A DNA stretch of 10,131 nucleotides. Origin: Bacillota bacterium (GTDB taxonomy: Bacteria > Bacillota > Clostridia > Tissierellales > Sedimentibacteraceae). Both the position numbers and the translations under genes were made by a program. Below, one piece after another: positions 1 through 6,385 of the stretch; position 1 is the first letter of the stretch, and the number at the start of each line of letters is the position of its first letter. The stretch covers positions 1-10,131 of the forward strand of contig JARBUP010000083.1 of the NCBI GenBank assembly GCA_029239575.1, given 5' to 3'. A model generated the notes under the pieces. The model was not told where the DNA came from, did not search any database, and saw nothing but the letters and a program-made list of their open reading frames with translations.

Positions 1-1125
1 TTTGGCAATTTTGCTGGATTTCTAATAGCTTGGTCGTATTGGATAGGTGCTTGGGCAGGAAATGCTGCTATAATAACTGCATTTATGAACTATTTCACGA
101 AATTTTTTCCTCAGATTGGAACAAATCCTTTTCTTGCATTTTTAATTTCATCGTTAATTCTTTGGCTGTTTACAGCGATAAATATTTTTGGAGTAAAGCA
201 GGCAGGTATTATAGGGATTGTTACAACGGTTTTAAAAATTGTACCTCTTGTAATATTTATTATAATAGCAGCATTAAAATTTAATTTCTCAAATTTTAAT
301 ACAGTCGCCGCTCCTGAACTATCAGGTATAGACACTTTACCTGCTGCAGTAGCTATAGCCCTTTGGGCCTTCGTAGGCCTTGAAAGCGCAACCGTTCCGG
401 CCGGAGAAGTGAAAGATCCTGCAAAAAATATAAAGCGTAGTACTATTTATGGTACATTATTAACAGCTCTAATATATATTATTATTTCTTTTTTTGCCAT
501 AGGTGCTATGCCTCAAGATACTTTAGCAGATTCTGCTGCTCCTTTATCAGATATAATTGATTATGCAACTAATGCAAAATGGGGTGGAACTTTTATAGCT
601 CTAGGTGCTGTAATATCAACTCTAGGTGCTACCTCTGGTTGGATTCTTACTACAGCAAGAAGTGCCTTTGCAGCTGGAGAAGATAAATTATTTCCAGCAT
701 TCTTTGCTAAAATTCACCCAAAATTCAAAACACCTTATGTATCACTTATAATCAGTGGTATAGCCGCTAATATATTACTTATTATGAATTATGTAAGTTC
801 ATTACGGGAGGCTTATAACTTTATGATTCTTCTAGCTACATTAGCATTTTTGCCTTCTTATGCTTTTGCAGCAGCTGCTGAAATTGTACTTCTTGTTAAG
901 CACTCAAAAAACTTTAATATATGGAATTTTCTAAAAAACTCTTTTGTATCATTACTTGCTTTTGCCTATGCAATATATGCAATATATGGAACAGGTGCTG
1001 AAGTTGTTATGTATGGTTTTATTCTTATACTAATTGGTATACCTTTTTATGTTTATATGATGCTTCAAAATAATAAAGAAGACAAATCAGTTGATACACT
1101 AAGGAAAAATGCAGATTTTGAATAA
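1..1125 (+). CDS. APC-family amino-acid permease/antiporter, C-terminal part (5' end outside window)
   Basis: The reading frame is open from base 1 and ends at TAA 1123-1125, giving 374 visible residues; the first Met in view (base 85) is internal, not the start. The protein is a polytopic membrane transporter with many hydrophobic segments. The opening stretch G-N-F-A-G-F-L-I-A-W-S-Y-W-I-G, then W-A-G-N-A-A, resembles the region around TM3 of basic amino-acid/polyamine antiporters (AdiC, PotE and ArcD types). Further on, A-L-W-A-F-V-G-L-E-S-A-T-V-P-A-G-E-V-K-D-P is the conserved TM6 segment of that family, where the substrate is bound. Relatives are about 430-480 residues, so roughly 60-100 N-terminal residues are missing. 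Family membership is clear. The substrate (arginine/ornithine, agmatine/putrescine or other) cannot be read from this portion. The gene converges on focA and ends at a shared hairpin. Confidence 0.88.
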   Translation, partial: FGNFAGFLIAWSYWIGAWAGNAAIITAFMNYFTKFFPQIGTNPFLAFLISSLILWLFTAINIFGVKQAGIIGIVTTVLKIVPLVIFIIIAALKFNFSNFNTVAAPELSGIDTLPAAVAIALWAFVGLESATVPAGEVKDPAKNIKRSTIYGTLLTALIYIIISFFAIGAMPQDTLADSAAPLSDIIDYATNAKWGGTFIALGAVISTLGATSGWILTTARSAFAAGEDKLFPAFFAKIHPKFKTPYVSLIISGIAANILLIMNYVSSLREAYNFMILLATLAFLPSYAFAAAAEIVLLVKHSKNFNIWNFLKNSFVSLLAFAYAIYAIYGTGAEVVMYGFILILIGIPFYVYMMLQNNKEDKSVDTLRKNADFE

Positions 1126-1127
1126 AA

Positions 1128-1158
1128 TAAAAAACCAGAGACTAACTCTGGTTTTTTA
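1128..1158. terminator. Bidirectional intrinsic terminator between the permease gene and focA
   Basis: Perfect hairpin: AAAAAACCAGAG (1129-1140), loop ACTAA, CTCTGGTTTTTT (1146-1157), with one more T-A pair outside. A runs on one side and T runs on the other give a U-tract in both directions. It starts three bases after the permease stop codon and ends one base short of the focA stop codon, so it can end both convergent transcripts. Confidence 0.9.
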
Positions 1159-2013
1159 TTACATATTATTACTTACATTTATATGAGTTGATTTGCCAAC
1201 ATACTTAAAAGCTAGCCAAAATGCAACACCTACAAAAATACCGCCACCAATAATATTCCCAATAGTAACAGGTATAAGATTGCTTATAATACCTTCTAAA
1301 CTAATATGATTTAATTTTTCAGCAGAAAGCTCATATGCCTTTGCATATTCCGGATTAGCTTTTGCCATTACAGCTATAGAAAAATAGTACATATTTGCAA
1401 CACAGTGTTCAAATCCTCCTACAATAAATGCCATAATAGGAAACCAAATTGCAAATATTTTTCCCACTATATCTTTTGCAGCATAAGAAACCCAAACAGC
1501 TATACATACCAAAAAGTTACATAGAATTCCGCTAGCAAGTGCTTTTCCAAAAGGTATAGACGCTTTTGTGGCTGCTACTTTTAACGCATAACCACCCAAT
1601 TTAAAACTATTTGTATCAAGTAATCCCCCCTGATAGATTAAAAACGCAATAATAATAGCTCCTACTAAATTTGATAAATAAATAATTCCCCAGTTTCGCA
1701 GCAATTGTGATATTTTTATCTTTCTATCAACAAAAGGAACGGTTAAAAGAATGTTTCCTGTAAATAAATCTGTACCACATATCAGAATTAATATTAGGCC
1801 AACTGGGAAAACTGAACCTGCAACTAGTTTTGCTACTCCTACATTTTCAATACTATGAGATGCTAAAGCGGCGGCAAAACCTCCTACTGAAATAAAAGCT
1901 CCTGCCAATATACCTAGTATAATTGACTTCAAAATTGGGTATTCAGCTTTTTTAGTATATGCTTCAATTATTTCATCGCATATATCTGCAGGTTTTATCA
2001 TACCTTTTTCCAT
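1159..2013 (-). CDS. focA: Formate/nitrite transporter (FNT) family channel, probable formate channel FocA
   Basis: A membrane channel of the FNT family, whose members form aquaporin-like pentamers that pass small monovalent anions (formate, nitrite or hydrosulfide). The 284 residues hold about six hydrophobic segments. The family signature G-G-F-E-H-C-V-A-N-M (residues 199-208) includes the central pore His203 (His209 in E. coli FocA). The motif C-G-T-D-L-F-T-G-N (79-87) and N-F-L-V-C-I-A-V-W-V-S-Y-A-A-K (166-180) are also typical. The ATG at 2013 is preferred because AAGGAG lies 9 bases upstream; a frame-compatible TTG at 2031 would place the start upstream of that Shine-Dalgarno sequence. 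Formate is inferred as substrate because pflB, which makes formate, is transcribed divergently next door. FNT hydrosulfide or nitrite channels look similar, so the substrate is less certain than the family. Confidence 0.88.
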   Translation of the reverse strand: MEKGMIKPADICDEIIEAYTKKAEYPILKSIILGILAGAFISVGGFAAALASHSIENVGVAKLVAGSVFPVGLILILICGTDLFTGNILLTVPFVDRKIKISQLLRNWGIIYLSNLVGAIIIAFLIYQGGLLDTNSFKLGGYALKVAATKASIPFGKALASGILCNFLVCIAVWVSYAAKDIVGKIFAIWFPIMAFIVGGFEHCVANMYYFSIAVMAKANPEYAKAYELSAEKLNHISLEGIISNLIPVTIGNIIGGGIFVGVAFWLAFKYVGKSTHINVSNNM

Positions 2014-2022
2014 GTCTACTCT

Positions 2023-2028
2023 CTCCTT
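2023..2028 (-). promoter_or_regulatory. Ribosome-binding site that fixes the focA start
   Basis: AAGGAG on the minus strand, 9 bases before the ATG at 2013. It supports that ATG over the in-frame TTG at 2031. Confidence 0.8.
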
Positions 2029-2031
2029 CAA

Positions 2032-2049
2032 TAGTTAAATATTTAACAT
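2032..2049. promoter_or_regulatory. Putative Rex-type operator in the focA leader
   Basis: TAGTTAAATATTTAACAT contains the perfect 14-base palindrome GTTAA-ATAT-TTAAC (2034-2047). The known Rex operator in clostridia is TTGTTAA-N4-TTAACAA; this site matches at the core and differs in the outer bases. It lies immediately 5' of the focA Shine-Dalgarno sequence, inside the presumed leader, where a repressor could block elongation. The call is inferred from motif similarity and from a better match at the divergent pflB promoter. Confidence 0.5.
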
Positions 2050-2158
2050 TAATTTCTTATTTTTTATCTTATTCAGCTTCACAAAAAACAAATTTTACTC
2101 TAGCAATTAAAAAATGTAACAGCTAATATTGTTTTTTACCATATTTTTTCACTATAAT

Positions 2159-2186
2159 ATTATAATTTTCTGTGAGATACTGAATA
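2159..2186 (-). promoter_or_regulatory. Weak candidate sigma-A promoter for focA
   Basis: On the minus strand a perfect -10 hexamer TATAAT (2164 down to 2159) lies 16 bases from TATTCA (2186 down to 2181), which matches the -35 consensus at only three positions. It would give a focA leader of about 140 bases. In DNA this AT-rich a lone TATAAT is weak evidence. Confidence 0.25.
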
Positions 2187-2336
2187 TTTATGATATTTTT
2201 ACTATTTTATAAATATTTTTCATACTGTTTTACTTGTAAACATTTGCTGTTATATTTATATTTTAAGATATCATAAACATATACTTTAGTCAATAGCAAG
2301 CCTAATATCAGTAAATTTTCTGAATATTACAACTTT

Positions 2337-2354
2337 ATGTTAAAGTATTAACAT
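2337..2354. promoter_or_regulatory. Putative Rex (NADH/NAD+ sensor) operator overlapping the pflB -35 box
   Basis: ATGTTAAAGTATTAACAT is a perfect inverted repeat with 7-base arms (ATGTTAA / TTAACAT) and a 4-base spacer. It agrees with the Rex operator consensus TTGTTAA-N4-TTAACAA at every fixed position except the two outermost bases. The right arm contains the pflB -35 box (TTAACA, 2348-2353), so a bound repressor would exclude RNA polymerase. Rex leaves DNA when NADH is high, which would switch on fermentative genes. The repeat is seen directly; Rex binding is inferred. Confidence 0.65.
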
Positions 2355-2376
2355 TCATCTGTTTCTATTGTATAAT
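2348..2376 (+). promoter_or_regulatory. Sigma-A promoter of pflB
   Basis: TTAACA (2348-2353), a 17-base spacer and a perfect TATAAT (2371-2376). Transcription would begin near 2383 and give an untranslated leader of about 109 bases. Confidence 0.75.
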
Positions 2377-2419
2377 GAATCTGTACTAATTATTAAAACT
2401 TATTTTCTGACAACGCTAT

Positions 2420-2438
2420 ATCTGTAATATTAACAGAT
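2420..2438 (+). repeat. Inverted repeat in the pflB 5' leader
   Basis: ATCTGT (2420-2425), AATATTA, ACAGAT (2433-2438): perfect 6-base arms with a 7-base spacer, about 40 bases downstream of the predicted start of transcription. It could be a dyad operator or a small hairpin in the mRNA. It does not match a regulator site I know. Confidence 0.5.
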
Positions 2439-2491
2439 TGTTATACAAATGCTATTAATATGAAATCAAAGCAATATGAGGAGGAGTATAA

Positions 2492-4717
2492 ATGTTTAAA
2501 CAATGGGAAGGGTTTAATTTAGGAAATTGGACTGAGTCAATCGATGTAAGAAACTTTATTCAAAAGAACTACACTTTATATGAAGGAGACAAGAATTTCT
2601 TGGCTTCTACAACAGAAAAGACTAAGAAAGTTTGGGAAAAATCAAGTGCACTTATAGTTGAAGAAATTAAGAAAGGTATTATAGGTGTTGCTAATGACAG
2701 AGTTTCAGGAATAGATAACTACGAGCCAGGATATATTGATAAAGAAAATGAAGTTATTTTTGGTTTTCAAACTGATGCTCCATTAAAAAGAATAGTTAAT
2801 CCTTTCGGTGGCTTCAGAATGGTTGAACAATCTTTAGAAGCTTATGGTTATGAATTAGATAAAGAAATAGAAAATAATTTCCCAAAATATAGAAAAACTC
2901 ATAATGATGGTGTATTCGATGCTTATACTGAAGAAATAAGAGCAGCTAGATCTGTTGGATTATTAACTGGTCTTCCAGACGCTTATGGACGTGGAAGAAT
3001 AATTGGTGATTACAGAAGAATCGCTCTTTATGGTATAGATTTCTTAATACAAGAAAAGAAAAATGATCTTAAAACACTTAAAGGCGATATGCTTGATGAA
3101 CTAATAAGAAAAAGAGAAGAATTAAATGAACAATTAAGAGCTTTAGTAGCTATAAAATCAATGGCTTCTAAATATGGCTTTGATATATCAGTTCCAGCAG
3201 CAAATGCTAAGGAAGCTGTTCAATTCGTATATTTAGGATACCTTGCAGCTGTTAAAGAAAATAATGGCGCAGCTATGTCTTTAGGTAGAACTTCTACTTT
3301 CCTTGATATATATATTGAAAGAGATCTTAAGAACGGTGTAATTACTGAAGCAGAAGCGCAAGAAATTATAGATCAATTTATAATTAAGTTAAGAATGGTT
3401 AGACATTTAAGAACACCTGAATATAATGAGTTATTTGCTGGAGACCCAACATGGGTTACAGAATCTCTTGCTGGTGTAAGTTTGAATGGTAAACCACTTG
3501 TAACAAAGACATCTTTTAGATATTTACACACACTTGTTAATTTAGGACCTGCTCCAGAACCAAATATGACAGTTTTATGGTCTGAAAAGTTACCACTAAA
3601 CTTCAAGAAATTCTGTGCAGAAATGTCTATCTTAACAGATTCTATTCAGTATGAAAATGATGATATAATGAGACCAATTTATGGTGATGACTATGCAATA
3701 GCTTGCTGTGTATCAGCAATGCAAGTTGGAAAGCAAATGCAGTTCTTCGGAGCTAGATGTAACCTTGCTAAAACTCTTCTTTATGCACTAAACGGAGGAG
3801 TAGATGAAAAGAAAGGTAAAGTTGTTGTTCCCGGAATTGCTAAAATTGACGACGAAGTTCTTGATTACAACAAAGTTAAGGATAATTTCTTCAAAGTTAT
3901 GGAATATGTTGCTGGGTTATATGTTAACACTATGAATATAATCCATTATATGCATGATAAATATGCATATGAAGCAGGTCAAATGGCTTTACATGATACT
4001 GAAGTTGGCAGATTAATGGCTTTTGGTATAGCTGGTCTTTCAGTTGTAGCAGACTCCTTAAGCGCAATAAAGTACGCTAAAGTAAAACCAGTAAGAGAAA
4101 ATGGTATAACAGTAGACTTTGAAATCGAAGGAGAATTCCCTAAATACGGTAATGACGATGATAGAGTTGATGATATAGCTATTGAAGTTGTTAAAAAATT
4201 CTCTGCTGAGCTTAAGTCACATCCAACTTATAGAAATGCTAAGCATACACTTTCAGTATTAACTATAACTTCAAACGTAGTTTATGGTAAAAAGACAGGT
4301 GCTACCCCTGATGGTAGAGCAGCAGGAGTTGCTTTCGCACCAGGAGCTAACCCAATGCACGGTAGAGATCTTGATGGAGCTCTTGCATCACTTAACTCTG
4401 TTGCTAAAGTTCCTTACGCTCCATATTGTGAAGACGGTGTATCAAATACCTTCTCAATAGTTCCTGAAGCACTTGGAAAGAGTGAAGATGAAAGAATTCT
4501 TAATCTTGTATCAACTCTTGATGGATACTTTGGGCAAGGAGCGCACCACTTAAATGTTAATGTTCTTCAAAGAGCAACATTGATGGATGCTATGGAAAAC
4601 CCTGAAAAATATCCAACACTTACTATAAGAGTATCTGGTTATGCAGTTAACTTTAACAGATTATCTAGAGAACAGCAATTAGAGGTTATAAGCAGAACCT
4701 TCCATGGTCAAATGTAA
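2492..4717 (+). CDS. pflB: Formate C-acetyltransferase (pyruvate formate-lyase)
   Basis: A cytoplasmic glycyl-radical enzyme that converts pyruvate and CoA to acetyl-CoA and formate, used by fermenting anaerobes to make acetyl-CoA without NADH and to supply formate for C1 metabolism. The 741 residues cover the whole family (E. coli PflB has 760). The two active-site cysteines are Cys405-Cys406 in I-A-C-C-V-S-A-M. The radical site is Gly716 in R-V-S-G-Y-A-V-N-F close to the C-terminus. G-R-I-I-G-D-Y-R-R-I-A-L-Y-G (residues 167-180) is characteristic of true PFL rather than of glycerol or choline lyases. The ATG follows a strong GGAGGAG. The gene is monocistronic, with its own promoter and terminator. 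Unlike in many clostridia, the activating radical-SAM enzyme (pflA) does not follow, so it must be encoded elsewhere. Confidence 0.97.
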   Translation: MFKQWEGFNLGNWTESIDVRNFIQKNYTLYEGDKNFLASTTEKTKKVWEKSSALIVEEIKKGIIGVANDRVSGIDNYEPGYIDKENEVIFGFQTDAPLKRIVNPFGGFRMVEQSLEAYGYELDKEIENNFPKYRKTHNDGVFDAYTEEIRAARSVGLLTGLPDAYGRGRIIGDYRRIALYGIDFLIQEKKNDLKTLKGDMLDELIRKREELNEQLRALVAIKSMASKYGFDISVPAANAKEAVQFVYLGYLAAVKENNGAAMSLGRTSTFLDIYIERDLKNGVITEAEAQEIIDQFIIKLRMVRHLRTPEYNELFAGDPTWVTESLAGVSLNGKPLVTKTSFRYLHTLVNLGPAPEPNMTVLWSEKLPLNFKKFCAEMSILTDSIQYENDDIMRPIYGDDYAIACCVSAMQVGKQMQFFGARCNLAKTLLYALNGGVDEKKGKVVVPGIAKIDDEVLDYNKVKDNFFKVMEYVAGLYVNTMNIIHYMHDKYAYEAGQMALHDTEVGRLMAFGIAGLSVVADSLSAIKYAKVKPVRENGITVDFEIEGEFPKYGNDDDRVDDIAIEVVKKFSAELKSHPTYRNAKHTLSVLTITSNVVYGKKTGATPDGRAAGVAFAPGANPMHGRDLDGALASLNSVAKVPYAPYCEDGVSNTFSIVPEALGKSEDERILNLVSTLDGYFGQGAHHLNVNVLQRATLMDAMENPEKYPTLTIRVSGYAVNFNRLSREQQLEVISRTFHGQM

Positions 4718-4730
4718 TATAAAAAAACTT

Positions 4731-4762
4731 AAGGAAACATCTATATGGTGTTTCCTTTTTTA
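4731..4762 (+). terminator. Intrinsic terminator of pflB
   Basis: AAGGAAACATC (4731-4741), loop TATAT, GGTGTTTCCTT (4747-4757), an 11-bp stem with one G-U pair, followed by a T run (4756-4761). It begins 13 bases after the pflB stop codon. Confidence 0.9.
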
Positions 4763-4800
4763 TAAGCTTATATTATATTTTTCAATTATTTTTTCCACAT

Positions 4801-4829
4801 TTGAAACCAATTCATATATAATATACTAT
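4801..4829 (+). promoter_or_regulatory. Candidate sigma-A promoter of the glutaredoxin-kinase operon
   Basis: TTGAAA (4801-4806), 17 bases, TACTAT (4824-4829). Spacing is ideal and both boxes are one base from consensus, but the region is extremely AT-rich and offers other TATAAT-like boxes. The leader would be about 60 bases. Confidence 0.4.
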
Positions 4830-4898
4830 TATATAAGTATAATTAAATCTTTTATATATTATAAATTAAATATAATTTAGTATATTGGGAGGTATAAT

Positions 4899-5237
4899 AT
4901 GAAAAAAATAATATTGTTTACAAGTAATACTTGTCCCCATTGTAACACTGCTAAGACCTATCTCCGAGAGAATGATATCTCCTTTGAAGAAAAAAATATT
5001 AGTTCTGATTTATTAGCAAGAAGAGAACTTATTAATCGAGGAATAAAGGGTGTTCCTACCTTTATCATTGGAGATGAAGTGGTAGTTGGTTTTGATGCTG
5101 ATAAAATAAAAAAACTTCTTGATTATATAATCACCGATTGTTCCCAATGTAATACAAAGCTAAGAATACCTAAAGGTAAAGGAAAAATAACTGTTTCATG
5201 CCCTAATTGTAAAAGTGAATTTAAAACAACCACTTAA
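4899..5237 (+). CDS. YruB-type glutaredoxin with C-terminal zinc ribbon
   Basis: A small cytoplasmic thiol-disulfide redox protein of 112 residues. Residues 1-77 form a glutaredoxin/NrdH-like thioredoxin fold: strand K-K-I-I-L-F-T-S, redox motif Cys12-Pro-His-Cys15, the cis-proline loop G-V-P-T (Pro53), and G-F-D-A-D-K-I at the end of the fold. Residues 81-104 add a zinc ribbon, Cys81-x2-Cys84 ... Cys101-Pro-Asn-Cys104, of the kind used for metal or nucleic-acid binding; this tail is not part of the usual glutaredoxin of 75-85 residues. Translation starts at an ATG 6 bases after GGGAGG. The kinase-like gene follows 28 bases later on the same strand with no terminator between, so the two are probably co-transcribed. 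The partner protein is unknown. A role in reducing disulfides under oxygen stress is plausible, and nothing in the sequence ties it to PFL next door. Confidence 0.88.
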   Translation: MKKIILFTSNTCPHCNTAKTYLRENDISFEEKNISSDLLARRELINRGIKGVPTFIIGDEVVVGFDADKIKKLLDYIITDCSQCNTKLRIPKGKGKITVSCPNCKSEFKTTT

Positions 5238-5265
5238 TATATAAATAACTTGTAGGAGTGTTTTT

Positions 5266-5916
5266 ATGCATATTGAAAAACAAAAGACATATCATGGTAT
5301 TATTATTTTTGGAGAAATGGCTTCTGGTAAGGATACTTTAGCAGACTATCTTTTAGAGGTTAATCCTAAATGCTGCAAATATAATATAGGTAATGCGGTG
5401 CGACAATTTCTTTCAATTATAAAAGTAAATCCAGAGTTTAAAGGTAAAAATAGAATTCTTGGTCAGTCTATTGCTGATAAATTGCGAGAGGTCCACCCTG
5501 ACATTCTAAACGATTATTGCTTAAGTCTTATTTATGAGAAATGGGAGAAAATATTGGAGTTTTCCGCCATGAATAACTATGATAATCTAGATTTTCATAC
5601 AGCACTTCTCCATAAACTAGACTTAATTATTGAGAAGGAAATACCATTAGTAGTAGGGGGTCGTACTTATCAAGACTTCGACTATTGGTGCAATAAGAAC
5701 TTTCTTACTGTTGGTATAATATGTAATTTCGAAAAAAGGTATGCTAGACTATGTAAAAGAGATGGATTAGAAGTAGCTCAAAATAGCAACTTTAAACACA
5801 ATACTGAAATAGATGTTGGCTTTATAGCTAAAAACAAATGTGAATTTGTTATAGATAATGATGGTGACTTTAATCATTTATACAAGCAAGCTGATCAACT
5901 ACTAAAAAAATTTTAA
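5266..5916 (+). CDS. P-loop kinase-like protein (dNMP kinase/dephospho-CoA kinase-like fold)
   Basis: A soluble 216-residue protein with a Walker A motif near its N-terminus, G-E-M-A-S-G-K-D-T (residues 16-24), of the SGKDT type found in nucleotide and dephospho-CoA kinases. Strand V-V-G-G-R-T-Y-Q-D-F-D-Y-W (129-141) fits a Walker B/substrate position. A lid-like basic segment (Arg158, Arg161, Lys164, Arg165) is followed by H-N-T-E-I-D (178-183) and F-V-I-D-N-D-G-D-F (194-202), the order seen near the C-terminus of deoxynucleoside monophosphate kinases and related phosphotransferases. I cannot name the substrate; no close functional family is recognised. The ATG is 7 bases after AGGAG, and the gene probably forms an operon with the glutaredoxin gene. 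The stop codon touches the bidirectional terminator that it shares with the convergent Cas6-like gene. Confidence 0.7.
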   Translation: MHIEKQKTYHGIIIFGEMASGKDTLADYLLEVNPKCCKYNIGNAVRQFLSIIKVNPEFKGKNRILGQSIADKLREVHPDILNDYCLSLIYEKWEKILEFSAMNNYDNLDFHTALLHKLDLIIEKEIPLVVGGRTYQDFDYWCNKNFLTVGIICNFEKRYARLCKRDGLEVAQNSNFKHNTEIDVGFIAKNKCEFVIDNDGDFNHLYKQADQLLKKF

Positions 5917-5951
5917 AATTAAGAGTAATGAATTTCATTACTCTTAATTTT
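5915..5951. terminator. Bidirectional terminator shared by the kinase-like and Cas6-like genes
   Basis: Perfect 16-bp stem, AAAATTAAGAGTAATG (5915-5930), loop AATTT, CATTACTCTTAATTTT (5936-5951). The left arm begins inside the kinase stop codon and the right arm contains the stop codon of the opposite gene (5944-5946). The stem is AT-rich but long and perfect, and T runs lie on both strands. Confidence 0.85.
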
Positions 5952-6351
5952 GTATAGATTCTTTAATTATACCCGTTTCATGATATGCTTCAATACTCAA
6001 CACTTCAAATTCAGAGGATTTTACCTTTAAGGCACTTAATTTAAATAATCCTTGAACTAACTTTAGTATGATTTCATAAGAATGAGAGTTTATATACCAA
6101 TTTACAATATCACCTTTGCTTAGAGCTTTTCCAACTCCTATCTCTTCCTCTTCACATATAAATGGTGAAAATTTTATACTGTCTTTTACTCTGCATCTTT
6201 TTTTAGGTTTATGATTATTGGTATACCAGTTTACATATATACTGCTTCTTTCATTTATGAAATATTCGCAAATTTCATTTAATTCATTTTTATAGTCAGT
6301 ATCTAGTGATGTACTCTTTTTTGCTTTAAGTACAACCTTTAGTTTAATCAT
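5944..6351 (-). CDS. Orphan half-Cas6: protein resembling the N-terminal domain of Cas6 endoribonuclease
   Basis: 135 residues, no signal peptide or membrane segment. The order of elements matches the first ferredoxin-like (RAMP) domain of Cas6, the RNase that cuts CRISPR precursor RNA: strand M-I-K-L-K-V-V-L-K-A; D-T-D-Y-K-N-E-L-N-E-I starting the first helix; a basic stretch ending in S-I-K-F-S-P-F (58-64) like the K-L-F-T-Y-S-L-F segment of Pyrococcus Cas6; strand V-N-W-Y-I-N-S; helix I-L-K-L-V-Q-G-L-F; then V-K-S-S-E-F-E-V-L-S-I-E. His47 lies near the place of catalytic His46 in Pyrococcus Cas6, with lysines just after. Full Cas6 is about 220-260 residues; the second domain with its glycine-rich loop is absent, and the terminator follows directly. 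The ATG is 6 bases after AGGAGG. VNWYxNxH occurs twice (40-47 and 83-90). Homology is judged by eye from memory; it could instead be an unrelated small RNA-binding or hypothetical protein. Confidence 0.5.
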   Translation of the reverse strand: MIKLKVVLKAKKSTSLDTDYKNELNEICEYFINERSSIYVNWYTNNHKPKKRCRVKDSIKFSPFICEEEEIGVGKALSKGDIVNWYINSHSYEIILKLVQGLFKLSALKVKSSEFEVLSIEAYHETGIIKESIQN

Positions 6352-6385
6352 TTTCTTCCTCCTACTATTAATTTCAGCAAAAATA

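Larger units (their letters stand above)
2014..2491. other. Divergent focA-pflB intergenic regulatory region
   Basis: A 478-base, very AT-rich stretch with no credible gene. It holds the pflB promoter and its overlapping Rex-like operator, a second Rex-like palindrome next to focA, an inverted repeat in the pflB leader, and the pflB ribosome-binding site. The middle (about 2050-2330) contains A- and T-rich runs and no riboswitch, T-box or small RNA that I can recognise. Confidence 0.8.

Noticed and set aside
2014..2031. Upstream TTG start giving focA six more residues
   Set aside because: The AAGGAG Shine-Dalgarno sequence lies inside that extension and is correctly placed for the ATG at 2013.
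2050..2330. Riboswitch, T-box or small RNA in the long focA-pflB interval
   Set aside because: I found no conserved riboswitch core, no T-box sequence and no strong GC-containing hairpin with a T run.
2441..2452. TTGTTATACAAA in the pflB leader as an FNR/CRP-type or Rex operator
   Set aside because: Arms are only four bases, and it fits neither TTGAT-N4-ATCAA nor TTGTTAA-N4-TTAACAA.
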